From NCBI RefSeq assembly GCF_014643695.1, contig NZ_BMJY01000007.1:62001-126000 (forward strand): DNA of 64,000 bases, read 5' to 3'. Of this stretch, positions 17,086-26,384 are shown piece by piece (position 1 is the stretch's first letter; each line of letters starts with the position of its first letter). The notes under the pieces are model-generated. The model did no database searches. It saw only the letters and a program-made list of their open reading frames with translations, and was not told the DNA's origin. The translations under genes were made by a program, and so were the position numbers. Source of the stretch: Microbacterium album (GTDB taxonomy: Bacteria; Actinomycetota; Actinomycetes; Actinomycetales; Microbacteriaceae).

Positions 17086-17859
17086 GTGACGGGCAGGGCA
17101 CAGGCGCGGCGGGCGGCGCGCGCGCGGGGGAGGACCTCCGTCGTCGGCGTCCTCGGCGAGATCCTGCTGACGCTCGGCGCGGTCGTGCTGCTGTACGTCG
17201 CATGGCAGCTGTGGATCGGCGATGTGATCTACGGCGCGCAGCACGCGGCACGCGCGGAGGAGCGCTCGCGCGAGTGGGCCGAGATCGCCGCGCAGGCCCC
17301 CGCACCCGAGCCCACGCTCGATCCCGAGACGGGCGACACCTGGTACGAGCCCGAGATCCTGCCGAAGGCGGCCGACCGCGAGCGCTTCGCGATCCTGCGG
17401 GTCCCGCGCTGGGGCGAGGACTACGCCGTGGACATCGCGGGCGGCGTGACGCGCGCGGGCACGCTGGACACGATCGGGATCGGCCACTACCTCGACACCG
17501 AGATGCCGGGAGAGGTCGGGAACTTCGGGCTGGCGGCGCACCGCACGACGTTCGGCAAGCCGTTCACCGATATCCAGAACCTGCGCATCGGCGATGCGAT
17601 CGTCGTCGAGACCGAGGTCGGCTGGTACACGTACCGCTTCCGCACGCTCGAGTACGTGCAGCCCTCCGAGTACGACGTGCTCGCGGATGTGCCGCAGGCG
17701 CCGGAGGTTCTTCCCGCGGGGGAGCGGTACATCACGCTGACCAGCTGTTCGCCGCGATTCTCGCTCGCCGAGCGGATCGTCGCCTACGGCGTGTTCGACT
17801 CGTTCCTGCCGCGCTCCACCGGGGAGCTCCCGGCCGCGCTGACCGAGGAGGTCGACTGA
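17086..17859 (+). CDS. Class E sortase
   Basis: A 257-residue cysteine transpeptidase with an N-terminal basic stretch and one membrane anchor (about 19-41). The catalytic triad is His152 (GLAAHRTTFG), Cys221 (ITLTSCSPRF) and Arg224. TLTSC followed by PRFS is typical of class E sortases, which attach LAxTG-type proteins to peptidoglycan in high-GC Gram-positives. No sortase substrate is seen nearby. Its stop overlaps the start of the next small gene (TGATG). Confidence 0.92.
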   Translation: MTGRAQARRAARARGRTSVVGVLGEILLTLGAVVLLYVAWQLWIGDVIYGAQHAARAEERSREWAEIAAQAPAPEPTLDPETGDTWYEPEILPKAADRERFAILRVPRWGEDYAVDIAGGVTRAGTLDTIGIGHYLDTEMPGEVGNFGLAAHRTTFGKPFTDIQNLRIGDAIVVETEVGWYTYRFRTLEYVQPSEYDVLADVPQAPEVLPAGERYITLTSCSPRFSLAERIVAYGVFDSFLPRSTGELPAALTEEVD

Positions 17860-18014
17860 TGTACGCAGCCCTGTGGCGCCTGCTCCCCGGCCCCTGGTGG
17901 GTGCGGGTGTTCATCCTGCTGATCCTGCTCGCCGGCGTGCTCTACGGACTCTTCTTCCACCTCTACCCGTGGATCGCGATGACCTTCGTCCCGGACGAGG
18001 TCACGGTCCAGTAG
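17859..18014 (+). CDS. 51-residue membrane peptide coupled to the sortase
   Basis: A short gene starting in the TGATG overlap with the sortase stop. It encodes one hydrophobic helix (VRVFILLILLAGVLYGLFF) followed by HLYPWIAMTFVPDEVTVQ. The overlap, the strong membrane segment and codon use in step with neighbours argue for a real product. A similar small membrane protein follows sortase genes in related genomes as far as I recall. Function unknown; it could assist the sortase in the membrane. Confidence 0.65.
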   Translation: MYAALWRLLPGPWWVRVFILLILLAGVLYGLFFHLYPWIAMTFVPDEVTVQ

Positions 18015-18035
18015 CCCGCCCGGGCCGACCGCAGC

Positions 18036-19790
18036 TCAGCCCGAGCAGTAGCGCAACTGCACGGTCGAGTGGACGGGCACGTCTCCGATCGCCGACTGCG
18101 CGACCACGTTGTCGCCCGCGCTCGCCTCGCAGTTCGGATCCTCCTGGGGTTCCGCGGTGAGCTCGAGAGACTCGAGCGCCCGCACCGCGGCCTCCAGCGT
18201 GTAGCCGGAGTAGTCCGTGATCGTCACGCGGCCGGACGCCACGACGAGGTCCACGACGGCCCCCTCGGCCACCTCCTCGCCGGCGGCGAGCTGGTCTCCC
18301 CCGGAGGACGCGCTCAGCACGATGCCCGCTTCGAGCGACGGGTTGTTCTGCGGCGTGATCGACCCGAGCGACAGGCCCGCGTCCGAGAGTGCCTGGCGCG
18401 CCTCATCCTCCGTGAGGCCTTCCAGCTCGGGCAGCGACGTGACCTCCTGGCCCTCGGAGACGAAGACGCGGATCATCGTCTCCGGCGTCACGGACGCGCC
18501 CGACTGCGGGTCCGTCCGGATGACCCGGCCCTCTTCCACGTGATCGCTCGGCTCGTGCTCCTCCACCGCGACGAGGTCGGCGTCCTCGAGCTCAGCGACG
18601 GCGTCCTCGTACACCATGCCCGCGACGTCGGGCACGATGCGCGCGTTGCCGGGTACCTCGGCGAACGGCCGCATCGTGACGACCCAGAAGAGCACCGACG
18701 CGACGAGCACGGCCAGCAGGGCCACGCCCGCCCAGATCCAGGCGACGGGCGGCCCCGACTGGGTCCGCACGGAGGCGTTGTCGGAGGACAGCTGACGCAG
18801 CGACCGCGCCGTCTCCGCCGCCTGCCGCGGGTTGGGCCCGTAGAGCTCGCTCGTGAGCGCCCCGAGCTCGCGCTTCGACGGCGCGCGACCGTCGGAGGCC
18901 GCGTCCAGCGCGCGGCGGAACGAGCCCGCGTCGGGGAAGCGCTGGTAGGGGTCCTTCGCGAGAGCGCGCAGCACGACCGGGTCGAACGCCGTCGGCGAGG
19001 CGGCGTTCACCTGGGAGGGGGGCGCGGGGGTCTCGCTGACGTGCTGGTAGGCGACGGCGACTGGGGAGTCGCCGCGGAACGGCGGGCGTCCTGCCAGCAG
19101 CTCGTACAGGACGACACCCGTCGAGTACACGTCGGCCCGCGCGTCGACCGGCTCGCCCTTGGCCTGCTCCGGAGAGAAGTACGCGGCTGTGCCGAGGATG
19201 GATGTCGTCTCGGCGACCGTCGCCGAGGAGTCCGACACGGCCCGGGCGATCCCGAAGTCCATCACCTTGACCTGACCGGCGTCCGTGATCATCACGTTGC
19301 TGGGCTTGATGTCGCGGTGGACCACGCCGGCCCGGTGGGAGTACTCCAGCGCCTCGAGGATCCCGTCGACGTAGCGCACGGCGTCCGTGGGCGTCACGGG
19401 GCCGGCGGCGATGACGTCCTTCAGCAGCGTGCCGCGCACGAGCTCCATGACGATGAAGGGCACGTGCCGTGTCCCGCTCGCATCGGTCGTGACGTCCTCG
19501 CCCGCGTCGAACACGCGCACGATCGCTTGGTTCGCCATGCGCGACGCCGCCTGCGCCTCGAGCCGGAATCGCGTGCGGAAGGTGCTGTCCTTCGCGAGAT
19601 CGCGCCGCAGGATCTTGATGGCGACCTCGCGGCCGAGCGTCTGATCGAAGCCGCGGTGCACGCTCGCCATGCCGCCCCGGCCGATCAGCTCATCGACGCG
19701 GTAGCGGCCCGCGAGCACGCGCGGCGGCGCGCCGTTCGCCCGTTCCGGGCGCTCGTCGTCGGTCACAGAGAATCCCCCCGGATCGCTCAT
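18036..19790 (-). CDS. pknB: Serine/threonine protein kinase PknB with PASTA domains
   Basis: A 584-residue receptor kinase. The kinase domain (about 30-292) has a glycine loop (LIGRGGMASVHRG), Lys59, HRD at 158-160 and DFG at 178-180. One transmembrane helix (349-371) is followed by three PASTA repeats (about 385-446, 450-519, 521-583); Cys554 and Cys582 may form a disulfide in the last. PknB senses muropeptides/lipid II and controls wall synthesis and division. GGGAGGAA precedes the ATG. Last gene of the fhaA-pknB operon. Confidence 0.95.
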   Translation of the reverse strand: MSDPGGFSVTDDERPERANGAPPRVLAGRYRVDELIGRGGMASVHRGFDQTLGREVAIKILRRDLAKDSTFRTRFRLEAQAASRMANQAIVRVFDAGEDVTTDASGTRHVPFIVMELVRGTLLKDVIAAGPVTPTDAVRYVDGILEALEYSHRAGVVHRDIKPSNVMITDAGQVKVMDFGIARAVSDSSATVAETTSILGTAAYFSPEQAKGEPVDARADVYSTGVVLYELLAGRPPFRGDSPVAVAYQHVSETPAPPSQVNAASPTAFDPVVLRALAKDPYQRFPDAGSFRRALDAASDGRAPSKRELGALTSELYGPNPRQAAETARSLRQLSSDNASVRTQSGPPVAWIWAGVALLAVLVASVLFWVVTMRPFAEVPGNARIVPDVAGMVYEDAVAELEDADLVAVEEHEPSDHVEEGRVIRTDPQSGASVTPETMIRVFVSEGQEVTSLPELEGLTEDEARQALSDAGLSLGSITPQNNPSLEAGIVLSASSGGDQLAAGEEVAEGAVVDLVVASGRVTITDYSGYTLEAAVRALESLELTAEPQEDPNCEASAGDNVVAQSAIGDVPVHSTVQLRYCSG

Positions 19791-19827
19791 GCGTGTTCCT
19801 CCCGGCGGGGTCTGTCCCCGCACGTTC

Positions 19828-21663
19828 TCAGCCCTCGGGGCTCTCGACGGAGCCGGTCCCGCCGTCGCCGCCGTCGCCGCCTCCCTGGGCGGGGGGAGTG
19901 GTCGGCGGGGTGGGCGTCGGCGCGGGCTGCGTCGGCTCGGGCTGGGGCGCGACGATCCGGGCTTCCGCACTCGGCGACGGATCCGAGACGCGCGGCTCCC
20001 CACCGTTACCGGAGCAGGTGGCCGTGTACGAGGCCGACACGACCTGTCCGGGCGAGTTGCCCACGACGATGCCGGCGGAGAGCTGGTCCGCTCCGAACTC
20101 CGCGCTGGACTGACCGTTCGACTCGAACGTCGCGTTCGTCAGGCTCACCGTGTAGCCCGTCAGCTGGCCGGTGCCCGACGGGCACGAGAAGCTCGACCAG
20201 TTCACGCTCGCCCGCTGGCCGGCCTCGAGCTCGTCCGTCACGTCGACGTCGCTGAACGTGGGGGCCGATCCCGGCTGTCCGACCGGGGTCATCTCGCCGT
20301 AATGGGTCGCCGTGATCGACGTGCCCTCGGCGACGGAGCCGCGCGGGCTGACGTCGTAGATCCGGCCGACCTGGTCGGGGCTGGACGCCGCGTTGCCGGG
20401 CTGGCAGTTCCAGGAGAAGTCGCCGGCCTCCGCCAGGCGGGCCTCGGCCTCGTCGCACGTCAGCCCCTCGAGGCCGAGGTCGCTGATGTTGACGCGCTCC
20501 TCGGTCGGCTCGGAGGGCGTGGGCTGGGGTGACTGGACCGTGCGGTCCGGCGTCGGCGACTCCTCGGGCTGGCCGAAGCCGGGGCCGAAGATGGCGTAGA
20601 GCGTGCCGCCGAGCACGAGCAGCAGCAGCGCGATCAGCGCGATCAGCGGCCACGTCCACGGGCTGCGCTTCTTCTTCTCCGGCTCCTCCTCGGCGCCCTC
20701 GCCGCCGATCGGGACGGGCGTCGTCTGCGGCAGCATGCGCGTCGCCTCGGTGCCCGGCTCGAGCAGCTGGGTGAACGCGTCGGTCGTGGCCAGGAGCGCG
20801 GTGCCTCCCGCGATGGCGGGCACCGCGGCGGCCGCGGCGGCCACATCGCCGCGGCGCAGCGCGTTCGAGGCGCGCGCGACCACGGCGGCCGATGCGGGAC
20901 GGTCCTCGGGCTTCTTGGCGATCATCGCCATCACGAGGTTGCGGACGGGCTCGGGGATCTCGTCGGACAGCGGCGGGGGCTGCTCGTTGATCTGCGCCAT
21001 CGCGATCGCGACCTGCGACTCGCCCGTGAACGGACGGCGTCCGGCGAGGCTCTCGTACGCCACGATGCCCAGCGAGTAGATGTCCGTCGCGGGGGAGGCG
21101 GGGTGGCCGGACGCCTGCTCCGGCGAGAGGTACTGCACGGTGCCCATGACCTGGCCGGTGGCCGTGAGCGGCACCTGGTCGGCGATGCGGGCGATGCCGA
21201 AGTCGGTGATCTTGACGCGGCCGTCGGGCGTGATCAGCAGGTTGCCCGGCTTGATGTCGCGGTGCACCAGGCCTGCCGCGTGGGCGGCCTGCAGGGCGGA
21301 CGCGGTCTGCGCGACGATGTCGAGCGTGCGGTCGGGTTCGAGCTTGTTCTCGCGCTCGAGGATGGTTGAGAGCGCCTCGCCGGGGACGAGCTCCATGACG
21401 AGGAAGGCAGAGCCGTTCTCCTCGCCGTAGTCGAAGACGCTCGCGATGCCCTCGTGGTTGACGAGCGCGGCGTGCCGGGCCTCGGCGCGGAAGCGCTCGA
21501 GGAAGCCCGGGTCGCCCATGTACTCGTCTTTGAGGATCTTGATGGCGACCGTGCGGCCGATGACGTGGTCGGTGGCCTCCCACACCTCGCCCATGCCGCC
21601 GATCGCGATCCGCGAGTTCAACTCGTAGCGGCCGCCGAAGGACACGCCCTGTGTTGGCCTCAT
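19828..21663 (-). CDS. pknA: Serine/threonine protein kinase PknA with large extracytoplasmic region
   Basis: A 611-residue kinase. The kinase domain (13-270) has IGGMGEVWEA, Lys42, HRDIKPGN with Asp136 and DFG at 154-156. A transmembrane helix (about 337-359) leads to an external part made of one PASTA-like module (about 392-456, NISDLGLEGLTCDEAEARL), a Cys-containing beta-rich domain (about 466-573) and a Pro/Gly-rich tail. Mycobacterial PknA has a short tail without PASTA, so this architecture is distinctive. The start overlaps the pbpA stop by 4 nt. Confidence 0.92.
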   Translation of the reverse strand: MRPTQGVSFGGRYELNSRIAIGGMGEVWEATDHVIGRTVAIKILKDEYMGDPGFLERFRAEARHAALVNHEGIASVFDYGEENGSAFLVMELVPGEALSTILERENKLEPDRTLDIVAQTASALQAAHAAGLVHRDIKPGNLLITPDGRVKITDFGIARIADQVPLTATGQVMGTVQYLSPEQASGHPASPATDIYSLGIVAYESLAGRRPFTGESQVAIAMAQINEQPPPLSDEIPEPVRNLVMAMIAKKPEDRPASAAVVARASNALRRGDVAAAAAAVPAIAGGTALLATTDAFTQLLEPGTEATRMLPQTTPVPIGGEGAEEEPEKKKRSPWTWPLIALIALLLLVLGGTLYAIFGPGFGQPEESPTPDRTVQSPQPTPSEPTEERVNISDLGLEGLTCDEAEARLAEAGDFSWNCQPGNAASSPDQVGRIYDVSPRGSVAEGTSITATHYGEMTPVGQPGSAPTFSDVDVTDELEAGQRASVNWSSFSCPSGTGQLTGYTVSLTNATFESNGQSSAEFGADQLSAGIVVGNSPGQVVSASYTATCSGNGGEPRVSDPSPSAEARIVAPQPEPTQPAPTPTPPTTPPAQGGGDGGDGGTGSVESPEG

Positions 21664-23117
21664 CTGCTCAGCACCGCCTCCATGACCTTCTTCGCGATCG
21701 GCGCCGCGATAGTGTTCCCGCTGCCCGACTGACCCTGTCCGCCACCGTCCTCGACAACCACGGCCACCGCGATCTCGGGGTCGTCGGCCGGCGCGAATCC
21801 GGTGAACCAGAGGGTGTACGGGTCGTTTTCCCCGCCCATCTCCGCGGTGCCCGTCTTCCCGGCCACATCGACGCCGTCTATTCTTGCACCTGACGCGACC
21901 CCATCCTGGACATTCGCGACCATCATCGATGTCAGCAGCGTCGCGAGGTCCTCGTCGATCGCCTCGCCGAACGGGGTCGGGGTCGTGCTCTTCTGCACCG
22001 ACAGATCCACGCCCACGATGCGGTCCACCATGTAGGGCTCCATGACGGTGCCGCCGTTCGCGATGCCCGCCGAGATCATCGCGATCTGCAGCGGCGTCGA
22101 GGTGAGCCGGCCCTGACCGAAGCCGGTCAGGCCCGTCTGCGGGTTGTCCAGCTCGGCGGGGTACGACGACGGCGTCACGGTGAGCGGCACCGAGAAGTCG
22201 TGGTTGAACCCGAAGCGCTCGGCCATGTCGCGCACCGCGTCGTCGCCCATCTCGATCGCGAGCTCCGCGAACGGCACGTTGCAGCTCAGGCGCAGCGCCG
22301 TGGCGATCGAGACGGTGCTGCCCCCGCCGCACGTGCCGCCGTTGGCGTTCTGGACCGTGGCCGACGACTGCGGCAACCGGAAGGTCGGCGGATTGGGCAG
22401 CTCGGAGTCCTCGTCCCACTCGCCGGAGGCGAGCGCGGCCGCGGTGACGATGAGCTTGAACGTGGAGCCGGGCGGGTTGAGCTCCTCGAGCGCGCGGTTC
22501 TGCAGCGGGCGGAGGGGGTCGTTCTCGAGGGCCGAGTGCGCCGAGTTCGTCGCCTCGATGTCGTGCTGGGCGAGCTGGTTGGCGTCGTAGCCGGGCGTGG
22601 AGACCAGGGCCCGGATGCGACCGGTGTCGGGCTCGATCGCGACGACGGCGCCGGTCAGTCCCTGCATCGCCTCGAAGGCCGCCTGCTGGACGGCGGGATC
22701 CAGCGTCAGCATGACGCTCGATCCGCGCGGCGGCTGGCCCGTCACGATCTGCTCGATGCGCGAGAAGAAGGCCGATCCCGCCGTTCCCGACAGTTCCTGT
22801 CCCATCGCCCGCTCGATTCCCGTCGCCGATACGAGCACCGGGTTGAGGTATCCCGTCACGGGGGACCACATGTGCGAATCGGCATACTGCCGCTGCCACG
22901 CGTAGACGTCACCGCTGGGGACGGAGCTGGCGATCTCCTGACCGCCCGCGATGATCGCGCCGCGCTGGACCTCGTACGCGTCGAAGAGCGTGCGCCTGTT
23001 CGTCGGCTGATCGGCCAGCGCGTCCGCCTGGATCACCTGGATGTAGCTCGTCGAGGCGAACAGCGCGAGGAACATGAACAGCACGATGATGCTGAGTCGT
23101 CGCAGTTCCTTGGTCAT
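21660..23117 (-). CDS. pbpA: Penicillin-binding protein, class B transpeptidase PbpA
   Basis: A 485-residue protein with an N-terminal membrane anchor (about 8-28) and the three penicillin-binding motifs: S218-T-F-K, S278-C-N and K421-T-G-T. QRGAIIAGGQ and GFGQGRLTSTPLQIAM are characteristic of the PbpA/elongation-division family, which cross-links peptidoglycan. GGAGG lies 10 nt before the ATG. It sits between rodA and pknA, as in mycobacteria, so the kinase, transpeptidase and glycosyltransferase are made together. Confidence 0.95.
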   Translation of the reverse strand: MTKELRRLSIIVLFMFLALFASTSYIQVIQADALADQPTNRRTLFDAYEVQRGAIIAGGQEIASSVPSGDVYAWQRQYADSHMWSPVTGYLNPVLVSATGIERAMGQELSGTAGSAFFSRIEQIVTGQPPRGSSVMLTLDPAVQQAAFEAMQGLTGAVVAIEPDTGRIRALVSTPGYDANQLAQHDIEATNSAHSALENDPLRPLQNRALEELNPPGSTFKLIVTAAALASGEWDEDSELPNPPTFRLPQSSATVQNANGGTCGGGSTVSIATALRLSCNVPFAELAIEMGDDAVRDMAERFGFNHDFSVPLTVTPSSYPAELDNPQTGLTGFGQGRLTSTPLQIAMISAGIANGGTVMEPYMVDRIVGVDLSVQKSTTPTPFGEAIDEDLATLLTSMMVANVQDGVASGARIDGVDVAGKTGTAEMGGENDPYTLWFTGFAPADDPEIAVAVVVEDGGGQGQSGSGNTIAAPIAKKVMEAVLSR

Positions 23118-23136
23118 GCGGGTGTGACCTCCCTCA

Positions 23137-24522
23137 TCATCCGATGACCGCCCGGGGCTGCTGGCGCACGGCGTCGCTGATGCGCAGGATGATCGCCACG
23201 ATGAGCCAGTTGGCCAGCAGCGACGAGCCTCCCGCCGCAAGGAACGGGGTGGTCAGTCCCGTGAGCGGGATGAGCCGCGTGACGCCGCCGACCATGATGA
23301 ACACCTGCAGCGCGAGCGTGAAGGACAGGGCGACTGCGAGCAGCTTGCCGAAGTCGTCCTGGCCGGCCACGCCGATCCGCAGGCCGCGGGCGACGAACAC
23401 CATGTAGAGGCACAGGATCGCGAACAGACCCACCAGGCCGAGCTCCTCGCCGAGGCTCGGGATGATGTAGTCGCTCTGCGACACGGGCGTCAGGTAGGGG
23501 CGCCCCAGGCCCAGCCCGGTGCCGAGGAGGCCGCCGTGCGCGAGCCCGTAGATGCCGTTGACGAGCTGGAAGCTGCCGCCCTGGGCGTCGTACAGCTCGG
23601 GATCGAACGCCCCGAGCCAGGCGTCGAACCGGCCCCGGACATACGGCAGCACGAACGACGCGGCGATCGCGCCGCCGACGGCCAGCAGCACGCCGATCAG
23701 CACCCAGCCGGTCTTGCCGGTGGCGACGTACAGCGTCGCCACGAACATCCCGAAGATCAGCAGCCCGGTGCCGAGGTCGCGCTGCGCGACGATGATGACC
23801 ATCGACACCAGCCAGATCACCACGAGCGGCCCGAACTCGCGCGCGCGGGGAAAGGTGAAGCCCAGGAACTTCCGCCCGGTCGAGGTGAGGCTCTCGCGCG
23901 TGCGCACGAGATAGCCGGCGAAGAAGACGGCCAGACAGATCTTCGCGATCTCACCCGGCTGGAAGTTGACGCCGCCGATCTGGATCCACACGGTCGCGTT
24001 CCCGCCGCCGTTGAGGAACGGGATGAACGGCAGCACCAGCAGGATCAGCCCCGCGAAGCCGAACAGATACGTGTACCGGAACAGCACGCGGTAGTTGCCC
24101 AGCAGCCAGACCAGCGCTCCCGCCGCCAGCACGGAGATGGCCGCGTAGATGATCTGGTTCATTCCGGCACCGCTGTCCGTGCCGGGGGCACCTGACAGCC
24201 CGATCCGGTAGATCATCGCGATGCCGAGCCCCGTCAGCAGCGTCGCGATCGGGAGCACGACCGGGTCGGCCTGCGGCGCGCGCAGGCGCAGCACGACGTG
24301 CAGGGCGAGCACGAGCGCGCCGAGCACGCCCTGGATGATCAGGAGCGTGTTGTCGAGCTCGCCGAGCTCACCCAGCTGGGACAGGGCCGTGGCGCCCGTG
24401 CTCAGCGCGATCGCGAACAGCAGCAGCCCCAGCTCCCGGTTCCGCTGCGGCTGCGGCTGCGGCTGCCGCACGCGCCGCAGCGCCTTGAGCACCGCGGTGT
24501 CGGCCTGCACATCGGTCGTCAT
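23137..24522 (-). CDS. rodA: RodA/FtsW family peptidoglycan glycosyltransferase
   Basis: A 461-residue SEDS protein with about twelve membrane helices. It has the FQPGEIAKICLAVFFAGYL segment, VAQRDLGTGLLIFG with the catalytically important Asp, and a C-terminal GGVTRLIPLTGLTTPFLAAGGSSLL loop. It polymerises lipid II into glycan strands, paired with PbpA. The cytoplasmic N-terminus carries a short Pro-Gln repeat (QPQPQPQ). The start overlaps the pstP stop by 4 nt, implying coupling. Confidence 0.95.
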   Translation of the reverse strand: MTTDVQADTAVLKALRRVRQPQPQPQRNRELGLLLFAIALSTGATALSQLGELGELDNTLLIIQGVLGALVLALHVVLRLRAPQADPVVLPIATLLTGLGIAMIYRIGLSGAPGTDSGAGMNQIIYAAISVLAAGALVWLLGNYRVLFRYTYLFGFAGLILLVLPFIPFLNGGGNATVWIQIGGVNFQPGEIAKICLAVFFAGYLVRTRESLTSTGRKFLGFTFPRAREFGPLVVIWLVSMVIIVAQRDLGTGLLIFGMFVATLYVATGKTGWVLIGVLLAVGGAIAASFVLPYVRGRFDAWLGAFDPELYDAQGGSFQLVNGIYGLAHGGLLGTGLGLGRPYLTPVSQSDYIIPSLGEELGLVGLFAILCLYMVFVARGLRIGVAGQDDFGKLLAVALSFTLALQVFIMVGGVTRLIPLTGLTTPFLAAGGSSLLANWLIVAIILRISDAVRQQPRAVIG

Positions 24523-25835
24523 GAGCCCTCCCCGCCGTCCGGTGTCGTGGGTTCGGGATCCGGTTGCTGTTCGCCATCCGGCGCCGCGGGCCCGTCCGCT
24601 CGGCCCTCCGGCGTCATCGCGCGCAGCCGGTCGACGATCGCCTGCGCGTCCGAGAGCGAGCGCGCGCTGATGGTGTTCTCGACGTTGGAGCGGAACACCT
24701 GGGGCAGGTCCGCGAGCAGGATGCCCGTGTCCTCGTGCGGGGAGGACAGCTGGATCGGTCCGAGCGACTGCTGGATGCCCTGGTAGATGACCACGCTGTC
24801 GTCGTCCGCGCCCACGTAGTAGCGCGTCTGCGTCCAGTTGTAGAAGGCCGAGAAGCCTGCGGCGACCGCCGCGGCCAGCAGCACGAGCATCGCGATCCAT
24901 ACGACCCGCCGACGGCGCGCGCGGCGGCGGTCCTCCTCGATGAGCTCCTCGAGGTACTCCGGCTCCGGCTCGAAGTGCGTCGGCTCGTTGGCGGCCTGGC
25001 GGTTCGGGTGCAGCCAGCCGGTGGGAAGGATGGCCCGCGCCGCGGGCACCGCGATTCCCTGGGGGTTGGAGGCGGAGCCGACGATCGTAGCCGTGCCGCT
25101 CACGAGCGGGTGGTGGCCGCCGACGTCGACCATCACGATCGTCACGTTGTCGGGCGCCCCGCCGTCCAGCGCGTACTTCAGCAGGATGTCGGCCGTGCGG
25201 CCCGGGGGGAGCCCGAGCTTGAGCGCCTTCTGGATGTGGGCCTCGTCCACGACGCCGCTCAGGCCGTCCGAGCACAGCAGCCAGCGGTCGCCGGGCCTGG
25301 TCGGCATGATGAACGTGTCGATCTCGGGATCCGGGTCCATGTCGCCCAGCACGCGCATGAGCACCGAGCGGCGCGGGTGGAAGCGCGCCTCTTCGGGCGT
25401 GATGCGGCCGGAGTCGACGAGGCGCTGCACGAACGTGTGATCGGTCGTGATCTGGGTGAGGGCGTCGTCGCGCCACAGGTAGATCCGCGAGTCCCCGATG
25501 TGCGCGATCACGGCGTAGTCGTCGACCATCGCGATAGCGCTCACGGTGGTGCCGAGGCCCGCGAGCTCGGGACGGCGGGCGACCAGCTGGATCAGGTCAC
25601 CCGCGGTCGAGGCGATCGTGTCGCGGAGGATCGCCTCCGCCTCCTCGGGTGAGCCGTAGGTGCGGTCCAGCTCCTGCAGCGCGCTGACCGCCACGCTGGA
25701 GGCGACGTCGCCGCCCGCGTGGCCGCCCATCCCGTCGGCCACGACGAACAGGTTGGAGCCGGCATAGCCGGAGTCCTGATTGTTCGACCGCACCTTCCCG
25801 GTATGGGAGATGGCCGCGCTGGAACCGACGAACAT
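24519..25835 (-). CDS. pstP: PP2C-type serine/threonine phosphatase PstP
   Basis: A 438-residue phosphatase. The cytoplasmic PP2C domain (1-235) has RSNNQDSGYAG, VVADGMGGHAGGD and AHIGDSRIYLW, with metal-binding Asp21, Asp34 and Asp190s-region DGLSG and the final GAPDNVTIVMVDV. One transmembrane helix (about 315-335, VVWIAMLVLLAAAVAAGF) precedes a small external domain and an acidic Pro-rich tail. It reverses PknA/PknB phosphorylation. It follows fhaB by 12 nt in the operon. Confidence 0.95.
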   Translation of the reverse strand: MFVGSSAAISHTGKVRSNNQDSGYAGSNLFVVADGMGGHAGGDVASSVAVSALQELDRTYGSPEEAEAILRDTIASTAGDLIQLVARRPELAGLGTTVSAIAMVDDYAVIAHIGDSRIYLWRDDALTQITTDHTFVQRLVDSGRITPEEARFHPRRSVLMRVLGDMDPDPEIDTFIMPTRPGDRWLLCSDGLSGVVDEAHIQKALKLGLPPGRTADILLKYALDGGAPDNVTIVMVDVGGHHPLVSGTATIVGSASNPQGIAVPAARAILPTGWLHPNRQAANEPTHFEPEPEYLEELIEEDRRRARRRRVVWIAMLVLLAAAVAAGFSAFYNWTQTRYYVGADDDSVVIYQGIQQSLGPIQLSSPHEDTGILLADLPQVFRSNVENTISARSLSDAQAIVDRLRAMTPEGRADGPAAPDGEQQPDPEPTTPDGGEGS

Positions 25836-25847
25836 GGTGGCGGAGGC

Positions 25848-26384
25848 TTACTTCCGCAGCTCGAAGGTCGTCGCCCCGACCTTGATCGGCGCGCCGACGC
25901 GCACGGCGACGGGCGAGCTGGACGCCACGCGCTGGCCGTCGTGGAAGGTGCCGTTGGTCGAGTCGAGGTCCTGCAGCATCCACTGGTCGCCGCGCAGGAC
26001 CAGCCGCGCGTGCTGGCTCGAGGTGTAGTCGTCGCGGATGACGAGCCCGGCCTCGCTCGAGCGTCCGATCGTGAGCGTGTCGGTGCCGAGGGGCAGCTCG
26101 AGCCCGGCCTTCGGGCCCGACGTGATGACGATGCGGCTCGCGGTCGCCGTCGTGGCCGGACTGGAGGGAGACGCCGCTGCGGCCCGGGGGGCCGGAGCGG
26201 CCGCGGGCGCGGCGGGGGGCGAGGGGCGCTTCGAGGGTCGTGCGCTCGCCGTCTCGGGCAGCTTCCGCACGCGCACGCCGAACACGTCGGACCGGAGCGC
26301 GAACACGACCGCGAACACGAACAGCCACATGAGCAGCAGGAAGCCGACCTGCAGGATGAGCAGGGTCAGTTCGCTCTCGCTCAT
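25848..26384 (-). CDS. fhaB: FHA domain protein FhaB/FipA
   Basis: A 178-residue protein with an N-terminal membrane helix (about 7-30), an Ala/Pro-rich linker and a C-terminal FHA domain (about 100-175: LTIGRSSEAGLVIRDDYTSSQHARL, LQDLDSTNGTF). FHA domains bind phosphothreonine, so this protein docks to PknA/PknB-phosphorylated partners and links them to division proteins. The start overlaps the fhaA stop by 4 nt. Confidence 0.93.
   Translation of the reverse strand: MSESELTLLILQVGFLLLMWLFVFAVVFALRSDVFGVRVRKLPETASARPSKRPSPPAAPAAAPAPRAAAASPSSPATTATASRIVITSGPKAGLELPLGTDTLTIGRSSEAGLVIRDDYTSSQHARLVLRGDQWMLQDLDSTNGTFHDGQRVASSSPVAVRVGAPIKVGATTFELRK

Noticed and set aside
24440..24470. Short CGGCTG repeat
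   Set aside because: It encodes the Pro-Gln run in the cytoplasmic N-terminus of RodA, so it is a coding low-complexity stretch, not a separate element.
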